Shown here one piece after another: positions 15,314 to 21,846 of a stretch of DNA of 22,100 bases. The translations under genes and the position numbers were made by a program. Origin of the DNA: HGM04593 sp045589695 (GTDB lineage: Bacteria > Bacteroidota > Bacteroidia > Bacteroidales > Bacteroidaceae); contig JAZNPP010000063.1 of the NCBI GenBank assembly GCA_045589695.1, positions 1 to 22,100 on the forward strand, read 5' to 3'. Numbering within the stretch: position 1 is the stretch's first letter; each line of letters opens with the position of its first letter. Under the pieces are notes generated by a model. That model was not told the DNA's origin. It saw only the letters and a list, made by a program, of their open reading frames with translations, and ran no database searches.

Positions 15314-15343
15314 ATGTCATGCTGAGTGAAATGAAGCATCTCT
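15314..15343. repeat. Short palindromic element resembling a dispersed intergenic repeat
   Basis: GTCATGCTGAGTGAAATGAA then GCATCTC holds the stem ATGCT (15319-15323) / AGCAT (15335-15339). The wording GTCATGCTGAG...GAAGCATCT is, from memory, like a repeat scattered between genes in many bacterial genomes; the match is by pattern only. Confidence 0.45.
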
Positions 15344-15398
15344 GAAGATTGTTAGGAAAAAGAACTGAATTTTCTGCTTAAATAAACGACAATTTATT

Positions 15399-17690
15399 AT
15401 GTATAAGATAGTTTCAAAAGAGCAGTTCTCGGAAAAGGTTTTCCGTCTGCGTGTTGAGGCTCCGCTGATTGCGAAATCGTACAGAGCCGGTAACTTTGTT
15501 ATTGTCCGTGTTGGCGAGAAGGGCGAGCGTATTCCTTTGACTATCGCTCATGCCGACACTGAGAAGGGGCTTATCACTCTGGTAATTCAAAAGGTAGGTC
15601 TTAGCTCAAGCCGTCTGTGCGACCTCAATGAGGGCGATTGCATAACTGACGTGGTGGGTCCTCTGGGACAGGCTACACACATCGACAATTTTGGTACTGT
15701 GGTATGTGCCGGCGGCGGTGTGGGCGTAGCGCCGATGCTGCCTATAGCAACGGCTCTTAAAAAGGCTGGCAACCGTGTCATTTCTGTGATTGCCGGCCGT
15801 TCGAAGGACCTTATAATCCTTGAAAAGGAGGTGCGTGAGGTCTCTGACGAGGTTATAATTATGACTGATGACGGCTCATACGGCGAAAAGGGGCTTGTCA
15901 CTGAGGGTATCGAGCGTGTAATCAAGCGTGAGAAGGTAGACCATTGTGTGGCTATCGGCCCTGCTGTAATGATGAAGTTCGTGTGCAAGCTAACCAAACA
16001 GTACGAGATTCCTACAGTGGTGTCGCTGAATACTATCATGGTGGACGGTACAGGCATGTGCGGCGCTTGCCGTGTTACTGTAGGCGGAAAAACCAAATTC
16101 GTTTGTGTGGACGGTCCTGAATTCGACGGTCATCAGGTCGACTTTGACGGTATGATGCAGAGACTCGGCTCCTTCAGGAGCGAAGAGGCTCACGAGATTG
16201 AGAAACTTAACCCGAGCGAGGCTTGCGCAAGCGAAACGGATGAACTCACTAACCGTGACGCCGCTTGGCGTGCGGAACTGCGTAACAACATAAGGCCGAA
16301 GGAACGTACGGCTATCGAGCGTTGTCCTATGCCTGAACTTGAGCCGTCCTATCGCGCGACAAAACTGCGTGAGGAGGTTAATACCGGCTTTACAAAGGAG
16401 ATGGCGCTCGTCGAAGCGCAGCGTTGTCTTGACTGTCCCAAGCCTGCATGTATGGAGGGCTGTCCTGTAAGCATCAATATTCCTTCGTTCATTAAGAATA
16501 TCGAGCGCGGAGAGTTCATAAAGGCTGCTCAAGTTCTTAAGATGACAAGTTCGTTGCCGGCTGTCTGCGGCCGTGTATGCCCGCAGGAAAAACAATGCGA
16601 GAGCAAGTGCGTTCATCTCAAAATGGGTCATAAGGCTGTCGCTATCGGCAGTCTGGAACGTTTTGCGGCAGATTATGCGCGTGAGAGCGGCGAGATGCCG
16701 GCTCCTGTCGTAGCGGCTCCGAACGGCAAGAAGGTGGCTGTCGTAGGCTCCGGTCCTGCTGGTCTCTCATTTGCCGGCGACATGGCAAAGCTCGGTTACA
16801 GCGTTACCGTATTCGAGGCTCTGCACGAGATTGGCGGCGTGCTCAAGTATGGTATTCCTGAATTCCGTCTTCCTAACGCTATCGTTGAGACAGAAATTGA
16901 GAATCTCAGAATGATGGGCGTGGAGTTTATCAAGGACTGTGTTGTCGGTAAAACGATATCTATCGCTCAGCTGCAGGAAGAGGGCTTCAATGGCGTGTTC
17001 GTCGCTTCGGGAGCCGGTCTGCCCAATTTCATGAATATTCCGGGAGAGAACTCTATTAATATTCTTTCATCTAACGAGTATCTTACACGTGTGAACCTTA
17101 TGGACGCATCTAACCCTGAAACGGATACTCCCATGCACATCGGCAAGCGTGTGGCGGTTGTTGGAGGCGGCAATACGGCTATGGACTCTGTACGTACGGC
17201 GTTGCGTCTTGGCGCAGAGAAGGCTATGATTATATACCGCCGTTCCGAAGCTGAGATGCCTGCACGTCTTGAGGAGGTGAAGCATGCGAAAGAGGAGGGC
17301 GTTGAATTCCTTACTCTGCATAATCCAATAGAGTACATTGCCGACGAAAAAGGCTGCGTAAAACAGATTGTACTGCAGAAGATGGAACTCGGCGAGCCTG
17401 ACGCTTCTGGCCGCCGTTCTCCTGTTCCTGTCGAGGGCGCGATAGAGACTATCGATATTGATATGGCGATTGTTTCGGTAGGCGTTTCTCCCAACCCGCT
17501 TGTTCCAACATCGGTCGAGGGACTTGAACTCGGACGCAAGAATACTATTGCTGTAAACGAGAACATGCAGTCGTCAATTCCGTTCATTTATGCCGGCGGC
17601 GATATTGTACGTGGCGGCGCGACCGTAATTCTCGCTATGGGTGACGGACGTCGTGCTGCGGCTGCTATGCATGAGCAGTTGAGCAAGTAA
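15399..17690 (+). CDS. Fused NfnAB-type NADPH/ferredoxin oxidoreductase (PyrK-like + GltD-like)
   Basis: A 763-residue fusion. Residues 1-260 are a ferredoxin-reductase/PyrK-like FAD-NAD(H) module (NfnA/NfnS): RIPLTIAHAD, CAGGGVGVAPMLP, and a 2Fe-2S site VDGTGMCGACRVTVGG with C221, C224 and C236; D216 may be the aspartate ligand described for NfnA. Residues about 300-763 are the GltD-like module (NfnB/NfnL): two 4Fe-4S sets, C343/C346/C351/C355 and C390/C394/C400/C404, FAD loop VVGSGPAGLSFAGDMA (448-463), NADPH loop VVGGGNTAMDSVRTALRLG, and YRRSEAEMPAR. In species with separate subunits, Nfn couples NADH, NADPH and ferredoxin by electron bifurcation. A glutamate-synthase small-subunit role is the older annotation, but no GltB is present here. 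It is a single-gene unit ending at a strong terminator. Physiological direction is inference. Confidence 0.9.
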   Translation: MYKIVSKEQFSEKVFRLRVEAPLIAKSYRAGNFVIVRVGEKGERIPLTIAHADTEKGLITLVIQKVGLSSSRLCDLNEGDCITDVVGPLGQATHIDNFGTVVCAGGGVGVAPMLPIATALKKAGNRVISVIAGRSKDLIILEKEVREVSDEVIIMTDDGSYGEKGLVTEGIERVIKREKVDHCVAIGPAVMMKFVCKLTKQYEIPTVVSLNTIMVDGTGMCGACRVTVGGKTKFVCVDGPEFDGHQVDFDGMMQRLGSFRSEEAHEIEKLNPSEACASETDELTNRDAAWRAELRNNIRPKERTAIERCPMPELEPSYRATKLREEVNTGFTKEMALVEAQRCLDCPKPACMEGCPVSINIPSFIKNIERGEFIKAAQVLKMTSSLPAVCGRVCPQEKQCESKCVHLKMGHKAVAIGSLERFAADYARESGEMPAPVVAAPNGKKVAVVGSGPAGLSFAGDMAKLGYSVTVFEALHEIGGVLKYGIPEFRLPNAIVETEIENLRMMGVEFIKDCVVGKTISIAQLQEEGFNGVFVASGAGLPNFMNIPGENSINILSSNEYLTRVNLMDASNPETDTPMHIGKRVAVVGGGNTAMDSVRTALRLGAEKAMIIYRRSEAEMPARLEEVKHAKEEGVEFLTLHNPIEYIADEKGCVKQIVLQKMELGEPDASGRRSPVPVEGAIETIDIDMAIVSVGVSPNPLVPTSVEGLELGRKNTIAVNENMQSSIPFIYAGGDIVRGGATVILAMGDGRRAAAAMHEQLSK

Positions 17691-17723
17691 GTATTTCAAT
17701 GGAAATGATTCCCGACAAATAAG

Positions 17724-17749
17724 AGCGCGCTCCCCATTGGGGGCGCGCT
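17724..17749. terminator. Bidirectional terminator between nfn and the transglycosylase gene
   Basis: AGCGCGCTCCC, a four-base loop CATT, then GGGGGCGCGCT: an 11-base-pair GC-rich stem with one wobble pair. TTTGTTATT follows on the plus strand and CTTATTTGT on the minus strand. Genes converge here, so it probably serves both, though the minus gene stops only a few bases before it. Confidence 0.85.
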
Positions 17750-17752
17750 TTG

Positions 17753-18499
17753 TTATTCCATTAGTATGAATGTGCTGTCGCTCTCAATGAGCCTGCTTAT
17801 TGAATCGCTGTAAAGCTGTTGCGTTCTCTTGAATCTTCTCCAGTTGCGCTGTACTTTTGTCACGAACTGCAAGGTCTCTCTCCAGCCTTCGAATTTGCCG
17901 TTGCGGCAAAGGGTGTCATTGTAGTATTCTGGCTGGCTCTTAAGTATTAGGAACGTATCGACATTGTTCTTCCACACGAATCTGTTTTTGCCCTCTCGCT
18001 TGGCAAACCTCATGGCGTCGAGGATGTGCCCGTAGCCTGCATTGTACGATGCGAGAACGAAGTTTATCCTCTCTGCCGGATCTTTTACATGGCTGAATCT
18101 TTTGTCGAGCGAGCGGAGCAGCTCTGTAGCCGCGAAAATGTTGGTCCTTGCGTTCATATGCATGGAGTCGGGGATGTTGAATCCGCGAAGGGTGTTCGGC
18201 ATGACCTGCATGATGCCTGTCGCTCCTGCGCTTGAAACGGCAGTGCTGTCAAAACGTGACTCTGTGAAAGCGATTGCCGCTATAAGGGTCCAATCGTAAC
18301 CTATGATATCTGCCGCATCCCTGAAATGAATGTCATGCTCCGACAGTTCGGCATATCGTGAAACGTATGTGTACTGCTTTTCCGGAGTGATTTGCTCGCG
18401 GAACTCCGTGACGTCATACCCGAAAATGGCACCGCCGCATGTGACGAACACTGCAAACAACGTCAATAGCGCGATAGGGTATAAGTATCGGAGTTTCAT
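17753..18499 (-). CDS. Lytic transglycosylase (SLT/MltF-type), exported
   Basis: A 248-residue murein hydrolase with an N-terminal signal or anchor, LYPIALLTLFAVFVTC; C21 in FVTCGG could be lipidated, though the lipobox is weak. The SLT domain has IAAIAFTESRFDSTAV with the catalytic E80, SSAGATGIMQVMPNTLRGF (89-107), and later FVLASYNAGYGHILDAMRF. These are the hallmark motifs I-III of family 1 (MltE/MltF/Slt70-like) enzymes. There is no periplasmic-binding domain as in full MltF. It is the second gene behind udk with four bases between, so probably co-transcribed; no functional link is evident. Confidence 0.92.
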   Translation of the reverse strand: MKLRYLYPIALLTLFAVFVTCGGAIFGYDVTEFREQITPEKQYTYVSRYAELSEHDIHFRDAADIIGYDWTLIAAIAFTESRFDSTAVSSAGATGIMQVMPNTLRGFNIPDSMHMNARTNIFAATELLRSLDKRFSHVKDPAERINFVLASYNAGYGHILDAMRFAKREGKNRFVWKNNVDTFLILKSQPEYYNDTLCRNGKFEGWRETLQFVTKVQRNWRRFKRTQQLYSDSISRLIESDSTFILME

Positions 18500-18503
18500 A
18501 GAC

Positions 18504-19112
18504 TTATTTCAGAAAATAGCTTATTGACATTTGCAGAGCCTTTATCGCTTTGATGTTGTGTCCGCCTTGTGGCATGATAATATCGGCGTACTTCTTTGTC
18601 GGCTCAATGAACTCCCAGTGCATCTCTTTGACAACCCGTTCGTAACGTGATATTACAGTCTCTGGCGTGCGGCCTCTCTCGATAACATCGCGGCGTATGA
18701 GGCGAATAAGGCGGTCGTCGGCGTCGGCATCGACATAAATCTTCAGGTCCATAAGTTCACGAAGCTCCGGGTTTACGAGAGCCATGATGCCTTCGATTAT
18801 AATCACGTCCTTCGGCTCCACATGAACGACCTCGGGCTGGCGGCAACATGTGATGTAGGAGTATGTGGGCTGCTCGATTGGCTTGCCCTCCCGAAGCATG
18901 GATATCTGCTCGACGAGCAGGTCCCAATCGAATGCGTCGGGGTGGTCGAAGTTTATGAACTGACGTTCCTCAACAGGAACGTCGCTGCTGTCTTTGTAGT
19001 ATGAATCTTGCGGAATGACTGCAACAGAGCCTTCGGGCAATGAGTTTACTATCTCCTTCACGACGGTGGTCTTTCCCGACCCTGTTCCGCCGGCTATGCC
19101 TATAATATACAT
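18504..19112 (-). CDS. udk: Uridine kinase
   Basis: A 202-residue cytoplasmic enzyme phosphorylating uridine and cytidine in pyrimidine salvage. The Walker A is GIAGGTGSGKTTVVKE (5-20). IPQDSYYKDSSDVPVEER and FINFDHPDAFDW hold the nucleoside-binding DSYY and the conserved DHPDAFD. TYSYITCCRQPE and IIIEGIMALVNPELRE come next, then RLIRLIRRDVIERGRT as the Arg-rich lid. All are intact. The C-terminus ends SISYFLK. It is first of a two-gene unit with the transglycosylase. Confidence 0.95.
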   Translation of the reverse strand: MYIIGIAGGTGSGKTTVVKEIVNSLPEGSVAVIPQDSYYKDSSDVPVEERQFINFDHPDAFDWDLLVEQISMLREGKPIEQPTYSYITCCRQPEVVHVEPKDVIIIEGIMALVNPELRELMDLKIYVDADADDRLIRLIRRDVIERGRTPETVISRYERVVKEMHWEFIEPTKKYADIIMPQGGHNIKAIKALQMSISYFLK

Positions 19113-19150
19113 AATGCGATATGTTTGCTTTGTATCTTGCTTGTTTTATG

Positions 19151-19158
19151 CAAACTTA
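19151..19158 (-). promoter_or_regulatory. Promoter -7 element of udk
   Basis: On the minus strand TAAGTTTG followed by C matches TAnnTTTG. No TTTG at the -33 distance. The leader to the ATG at 19112 is about 30 bases. Confidence 0.5.
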
Positions 19159-19337
19159 CACAAAAAAACTGTTTTATGCCGGTTTGCTTTAATAAATATT
19201 TTCTTTTTACAATAAATTCTATGTTCATAAAGATGCTTTTAAATAATAATAAGTACAAAATCCAAACGGCTCTAATAACTGAAACTGTGGGTTTTTTGAA
19301 AAAAACGTGATTTTTTTGAAAAATCATATTAAGAAAT

Positions 19338-19367
19338 TTTGTATTTATTTATATATCGTTATCTTTG
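19338..19367 (+). promoter_or_regulatory. Promoter of the PH-like/2-TM operon
   Basis: TTTG (19338-19341), 18 bases, then TATCTTTG followed by C (19360-19367). Both elements match the Bacteroidetes consensus. The leader to the ATG at 19456 is about 80 bases and A rich before the start. Confidence 0.68.
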
Positions 19368-19455
19368 CGATATAAACGTAATGAATTAAAGTTCCGTCTG
19401 TTAGTGATTAATAACAATACGGAGAATTGTTAAACAAACAAAAAAAGAAAGAATT

Positions 19456-19884
19456 ATGACAAAACTGAAATCAGGTATCGTGCTTAACGAAGGTGAGAAC
19501 CTCGTGATGGAGTTGGAGGCTGAATTGTGGGCGACCAGTTCAAACCCTATAGCAAAGTTCATCGGCGCAATCAAGAGAATCTTTGCTTTGATATTGGGTA
19601 TAAAGAAAGAAGGCTTCGTGGTTATAACAGACAAGCGTGTCGTAGAGGTAATCAGAGGCAAGTATTTCTATGTTTTTGATTCAGGTAAGGTTATCCGTTA
19701 TCTTTTGCCAAGCGGTATCAAGGAAATCGGTTACACAAAGGAGCCTACATTCTTCTGCTTCTGCCCTGCTTACCAGCTTTTCTATGAGGCATATACACAG
19801 CGTACTTCAGTCCTTCTTTCTGACGTTGATGAGGCTGGCGCGCAGCGTGTCGTTGATGCTTTCTATAACGCATTGTACAAGTAA
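19456..19884 (+). CDS. Uncharacterised PH-domain-like protein
   Basis: A 142-residue protein that I cannot assign to a named family. No signal peptide. Residues about 30-55 contain an amphipathic or hydrophobic stretch (AKFIGAIKRIFALILGIKK). It is followed by GFVVITDKRVVEVIRGK, which resembles the 'ITxxR' core strand of bacterial PH (bPH/YdbT-like) domains. FYVFDSGKVIRYLLPSGIKE and FFCFCPAYQLFYEAYTQR continue in alternating strand-like fashion, and the last 20 residues (DEAGAQRVVDAFYNALYK) form the closing helix expected of PH folds. A PH-like fold facing the membrane is therefore plausible, not shown. It has its own promoter and couples (TAATG) to the next gene, a membrane protein. Confidence 0.75.
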   Translation: MTKLKSGIVLNEGENLVMELEAELWATSSNPIAKFIGAIKRIFALILGIKKEGFVVITDKRVVEVIRGKYFYVFDSGKVIRYLLPSGIKEIGYTKEPTFFCFCPAYQLFYEAYTQRTSVLLSDVDEAGAQRVVDAFYNALYK

Positions 19885-20330
19885 TGCCGGGAAGCATATC
19901 ATCATTTAGAAGATACATCTATTTGAACACCTATGCCTATCTCCTGCTGTTCATGGGGGTAGGCATAGCTTTTGTGCCCTTATATAAGGCGCATTGGTCG
20001 TTGGCGGCAGCGCAGGCAGTGCTTGTCGCTGTTGTTATTAAGGCGGCATTCAAGATTCTCTTCAGGTGGAAAGAGAAGAAACGCTGTTATCATGTTCTTG
20101 TCGAGCGAAACAGAAACGGCGTACGTGACGAATTGTTCAAGGAGTATATGCAGGCTCCTTGCGGCCGGCTGTTGGTAAAGGTCGTCTTGAATGACTTGGG
20201 CGAACGGCAACACTATAAAATCCTTAAGAAAAAATATACCGTCAGCCTGCGTGATACTGTCAGGGAGATGAGAGCGAGCAAAAAGAACAGGAAAACTATT
20301 GTTTATATAGCGGACGAAAAGCAGAAATAA
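19884..20330 (+). CDS. Uncharacterised two-helix membrane protein
   Basis: A 148-residue protein of unknown function. Two predicted membrane helices lie close together: YLNTYAYLLLFMGVGIAF (about 13-30) and WSLAAAQAVLVAVVIKAAF (about 38-56). The remaining 90 residues form a basic, soluble tail (RWKEKKRCYHVLVERNRNG, LLVKVVLNDLGERQHYKILK, MRASKKNRKTIVYIADE). Charge distribution suggests the tail is cytoplasmic. Its ATG overlaps the stop of the PH-like gene in the TAATG form, so the two products are probably made in step and may act together at the membrane. No catalytic motif seen. Confidence 0.75.
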   Translation: MPGSISSFRRYIYLNTYAYLLLFMGVGIAFVPLYKAHWSLAAAQAVLVAVVIKAAFKILFRWKEKKRCYHVLVERNRNGVRDELFKEYMQAPCGRLLVKVVLNDLGERQHYKILKKKYTVSLRDTVREMRASKKNRKTIVYIADEKQK

Positions 20331-20435
20331 TCGGCTTAAAGATAAAGGAAAGAACACCGTTTGCTCCTATGTGAACATTATACCTCGATTGCTCAATATT
20401 TTTCCGATTATGCTTAGATAAATCAAAGATTTTGT

Positions 20436-20443
20436 TAATTTTG
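20436..20443 (+). promoter_or_regulatory. Promoter -7 element of fba
   Basis: TAATTTTG followed by C matches TAnnTTTG; no TTTG 19 bases upstream. The leader to the ATG at 20507 is about 57 bases. Confidence 0.55.
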
Positions 20444-20506
20444 CAAAGAAATACGCAATAGAGCGTTTATAGTGATTATCTAATTACTTTAAAGTATTAA
20501 ATAACT

Positions 20507-21508
20507 ATGGTAAATTACAAAGAATTGGGTCTTGTGAACACTAAGGAAATGTTCGCAAAGGCAATGAAGGGCGGTTATGCGATTCCGGCATTCAACTTCA
20601 ACAACATGGAGCAGTTGCAGGCTATCATCATGGCTGCAGTAGAGACTAAGTCTCCGGTTATTCTTCAGGTATCAAGCGGTGCCCGCAAGTACGCAAACCA
20701 GACACTTCTCCGTTACATGGCTGAGGGTGCTGTTGAGTATGCAAAGGAACTCGGTTGCACAAATCCTGAGATCGTTCTTCACCTTGACCACGGTAACTCT
20801 TTCGAGTTGTGTAAGTCATGTATCGACATGGGCTTCTCTTCAGTGATGATCGACGGTTCACACCTTCCTTATGAGGAGAACGTAGCTCTTACAAAGCAGG
20901 TTGTTGAGTATGCTCACCAGTACGACGTTACTGTTGAGGGCGAGCTCGGTATCCTTGCAGGTGTTGAGGATGACGTAGTTGCTGAGCATCACACATATAC
21001 ACGTCCTGAGGAGGTTGTTGACTTCGTTACCAAGACTGGTTGCGACAGCTTGGCTATCTCTATCGGTACTTCTCACGGTGCTAACAAGTTCAAACCTGAG
21101 CAGTGTACACGCAACGAGAAGGGTGTTCTTGTTCCTCCCCCATTGGCATTCGACGTTCTCGAAGGCTGTATGAAGGAGCTTCCCGGCTTCCCCATCGTTC
21201 TTCACGGTTCATCTTCTGTTCCTCAGGAAGAGGTTGAGACAATCAACAAGTACGGCGGTGCATTGAAGGATGCTATCGGTATCCCCGAAGAGGAGCTTCG
21301 CAAGGCTGCTTCTCTCGCAGTATGCAAGATCAACATCGACAGTGACAGCCGTCTTGCCATGACAGCCGCTATCCGTGAGGTTTTCGCTACAAATCCTGCT
21401 GAGTTCGACCCAAGAAAGTATCTCGGTCCTGCTCGCGAGAACATGAAGAAGCAGTACATTCACAAGATTGTGAACGTTCTCGGTTCTGACAACAAACTCG
21501 CTGAATAA
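20507..21508 (+). CDS. fba: Class II fructose-1,6-bisphosphate aldolase
   Basis: A 333-residue zinc enzyme that splits fructose-1,6-bisphosphate into dihydroxyacetone phosphate and glyceraldehyde-3-phosphate. The N-terminus is YAIPAFNFNNMEQLQAI (24-40). The catalytic aspartate D94 and zinc ligand H95 lie in LHLDHGNSF. VEGELGILAGVEDD (143-156), ISIGTSHGANK with H190, and IVLHGSSSVP with H233 supply the remaining zinc and phosphate contacts. Codons are strongly biased towards a few C-ending and T-ending forms, unlike less expressed neighbours, which fits a highly expressed glycolytic gene. It is monocistronic with its own promoter and a perfect terminator. Together with ppdK at the other end of the window it belongs to central carbon flow. 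Confidence 0.96.
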   Translation: MVNYKELGLVNTKEMFAKAMKGGYAIPAFNFNNMEQLQAIIMAAVETKSPVILQVSSGARKYANQTLLRYMAEGAVEYAKELGCTNPEIVLHLDHGNSFELCKSCIDMGFSSVMIDGSHLPYEENVALTKQVVEYAHQYDVTVEGELGILAGVEDDVVAEHHTYTRPEEVVDFVTKTGCDSLAISIGTSHGANKFKPEQCTRNEKGVLVPPPLAFDVLEGCMKELPGFPIVLHGSSSVPQEEVETINKYGGALKDAIGIPEEELRKAASLAVCKINIDSDSRLAMTAAIREVFATNPAEFDPRKYLGPARENMKKQYIHKIVNVLGSDNKLAE

Positions 21509-21520
21509 TTAGAAAGCAAA

Positions 21521-21563
21521 AAAATATAACGGCTTCGCATACCTGCGAAGCCGTTATATTTTT
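21521..21563 (+). terminator. Intrinsic terminator of fba
   Basis: AAAATATAACGGCTTCGCA, loop TACC, then its exact reverse complement at 21544-21562: 19 perfect base pairs ending in a T run. It begins 12 bases after the fba stop. Confidence 0.92.
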
Positions 21564-21635
21564 GTATGGATTTTAAAACGGTTTCTTTGTTGCCGTTTGT
21601 AAAGGCAATTTTGACTATTTTATTTGTTAAAAAAG

Positions 21636-21660
21636 TTGCGTCTCTTTGGAAGAGATGCAA
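21636..21660. repeat. Second hairpin beyond the fba terminator
   Basis: TTGCGTCTCTT, loop TGG, AAGAGATGCAA: 11 pairs including one G-U. It is not followed by a T run on the plus strand, although the minus strand continues into AACTTTTTTAAC. It may terminate transcription coming from the right, or be part of an untranslated RNA. Confidence 0.6.
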
Positions 21661-21846
21661 ATAAAATTTGTTAATCTTTACAAAATTAGCGAAAATTCAA
21701 CATAATCAAACGTTTTATGCCTAAAATTAGCTTAAAACCTTAAATATTAACATAAAAACAACCTTTTACTTGTAGATTTGGTTTATCCGCAAAGTTGGAG
21801 TAGGATTTTTTATTCTTATTGCAACTTACCCTTAATCTATTGTCGT
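21661..21846. other. A/T-rich stretch with no gene
   Basis: About 185 bases, A/T rich, with AAAATTAGC twice (at 21682 and 21723) and no reading frame of interest. CGCAAAGTTGGAGTAGG (21789-21805) has a CAAAnnTn core that might be a minus-strand -7 element read as CCAACTTTG, but the match to TAnnTTTG is incomplete. I see nothing further in it. Confidence 0.4.

Larger units (their letters stand above)
19113..19455. other. Divergent A/T-rich intergenic region with paired hairpins
   Basis: No gene is visible in these 343 bases. They hold the udk promoter on the left, a consensus promoter on the right (19338-19367), and between them two adjacent A/T-only hairpins: GTTTTTTGAAAAAAAC (19293-19308) and TGATTTTTTTGAAAAATCA (19308-19326, eight-base arms). 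These could be transcription-blocking or nucleoid-protein-binding tracts; nothing proves this. Confidence 0.5.
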
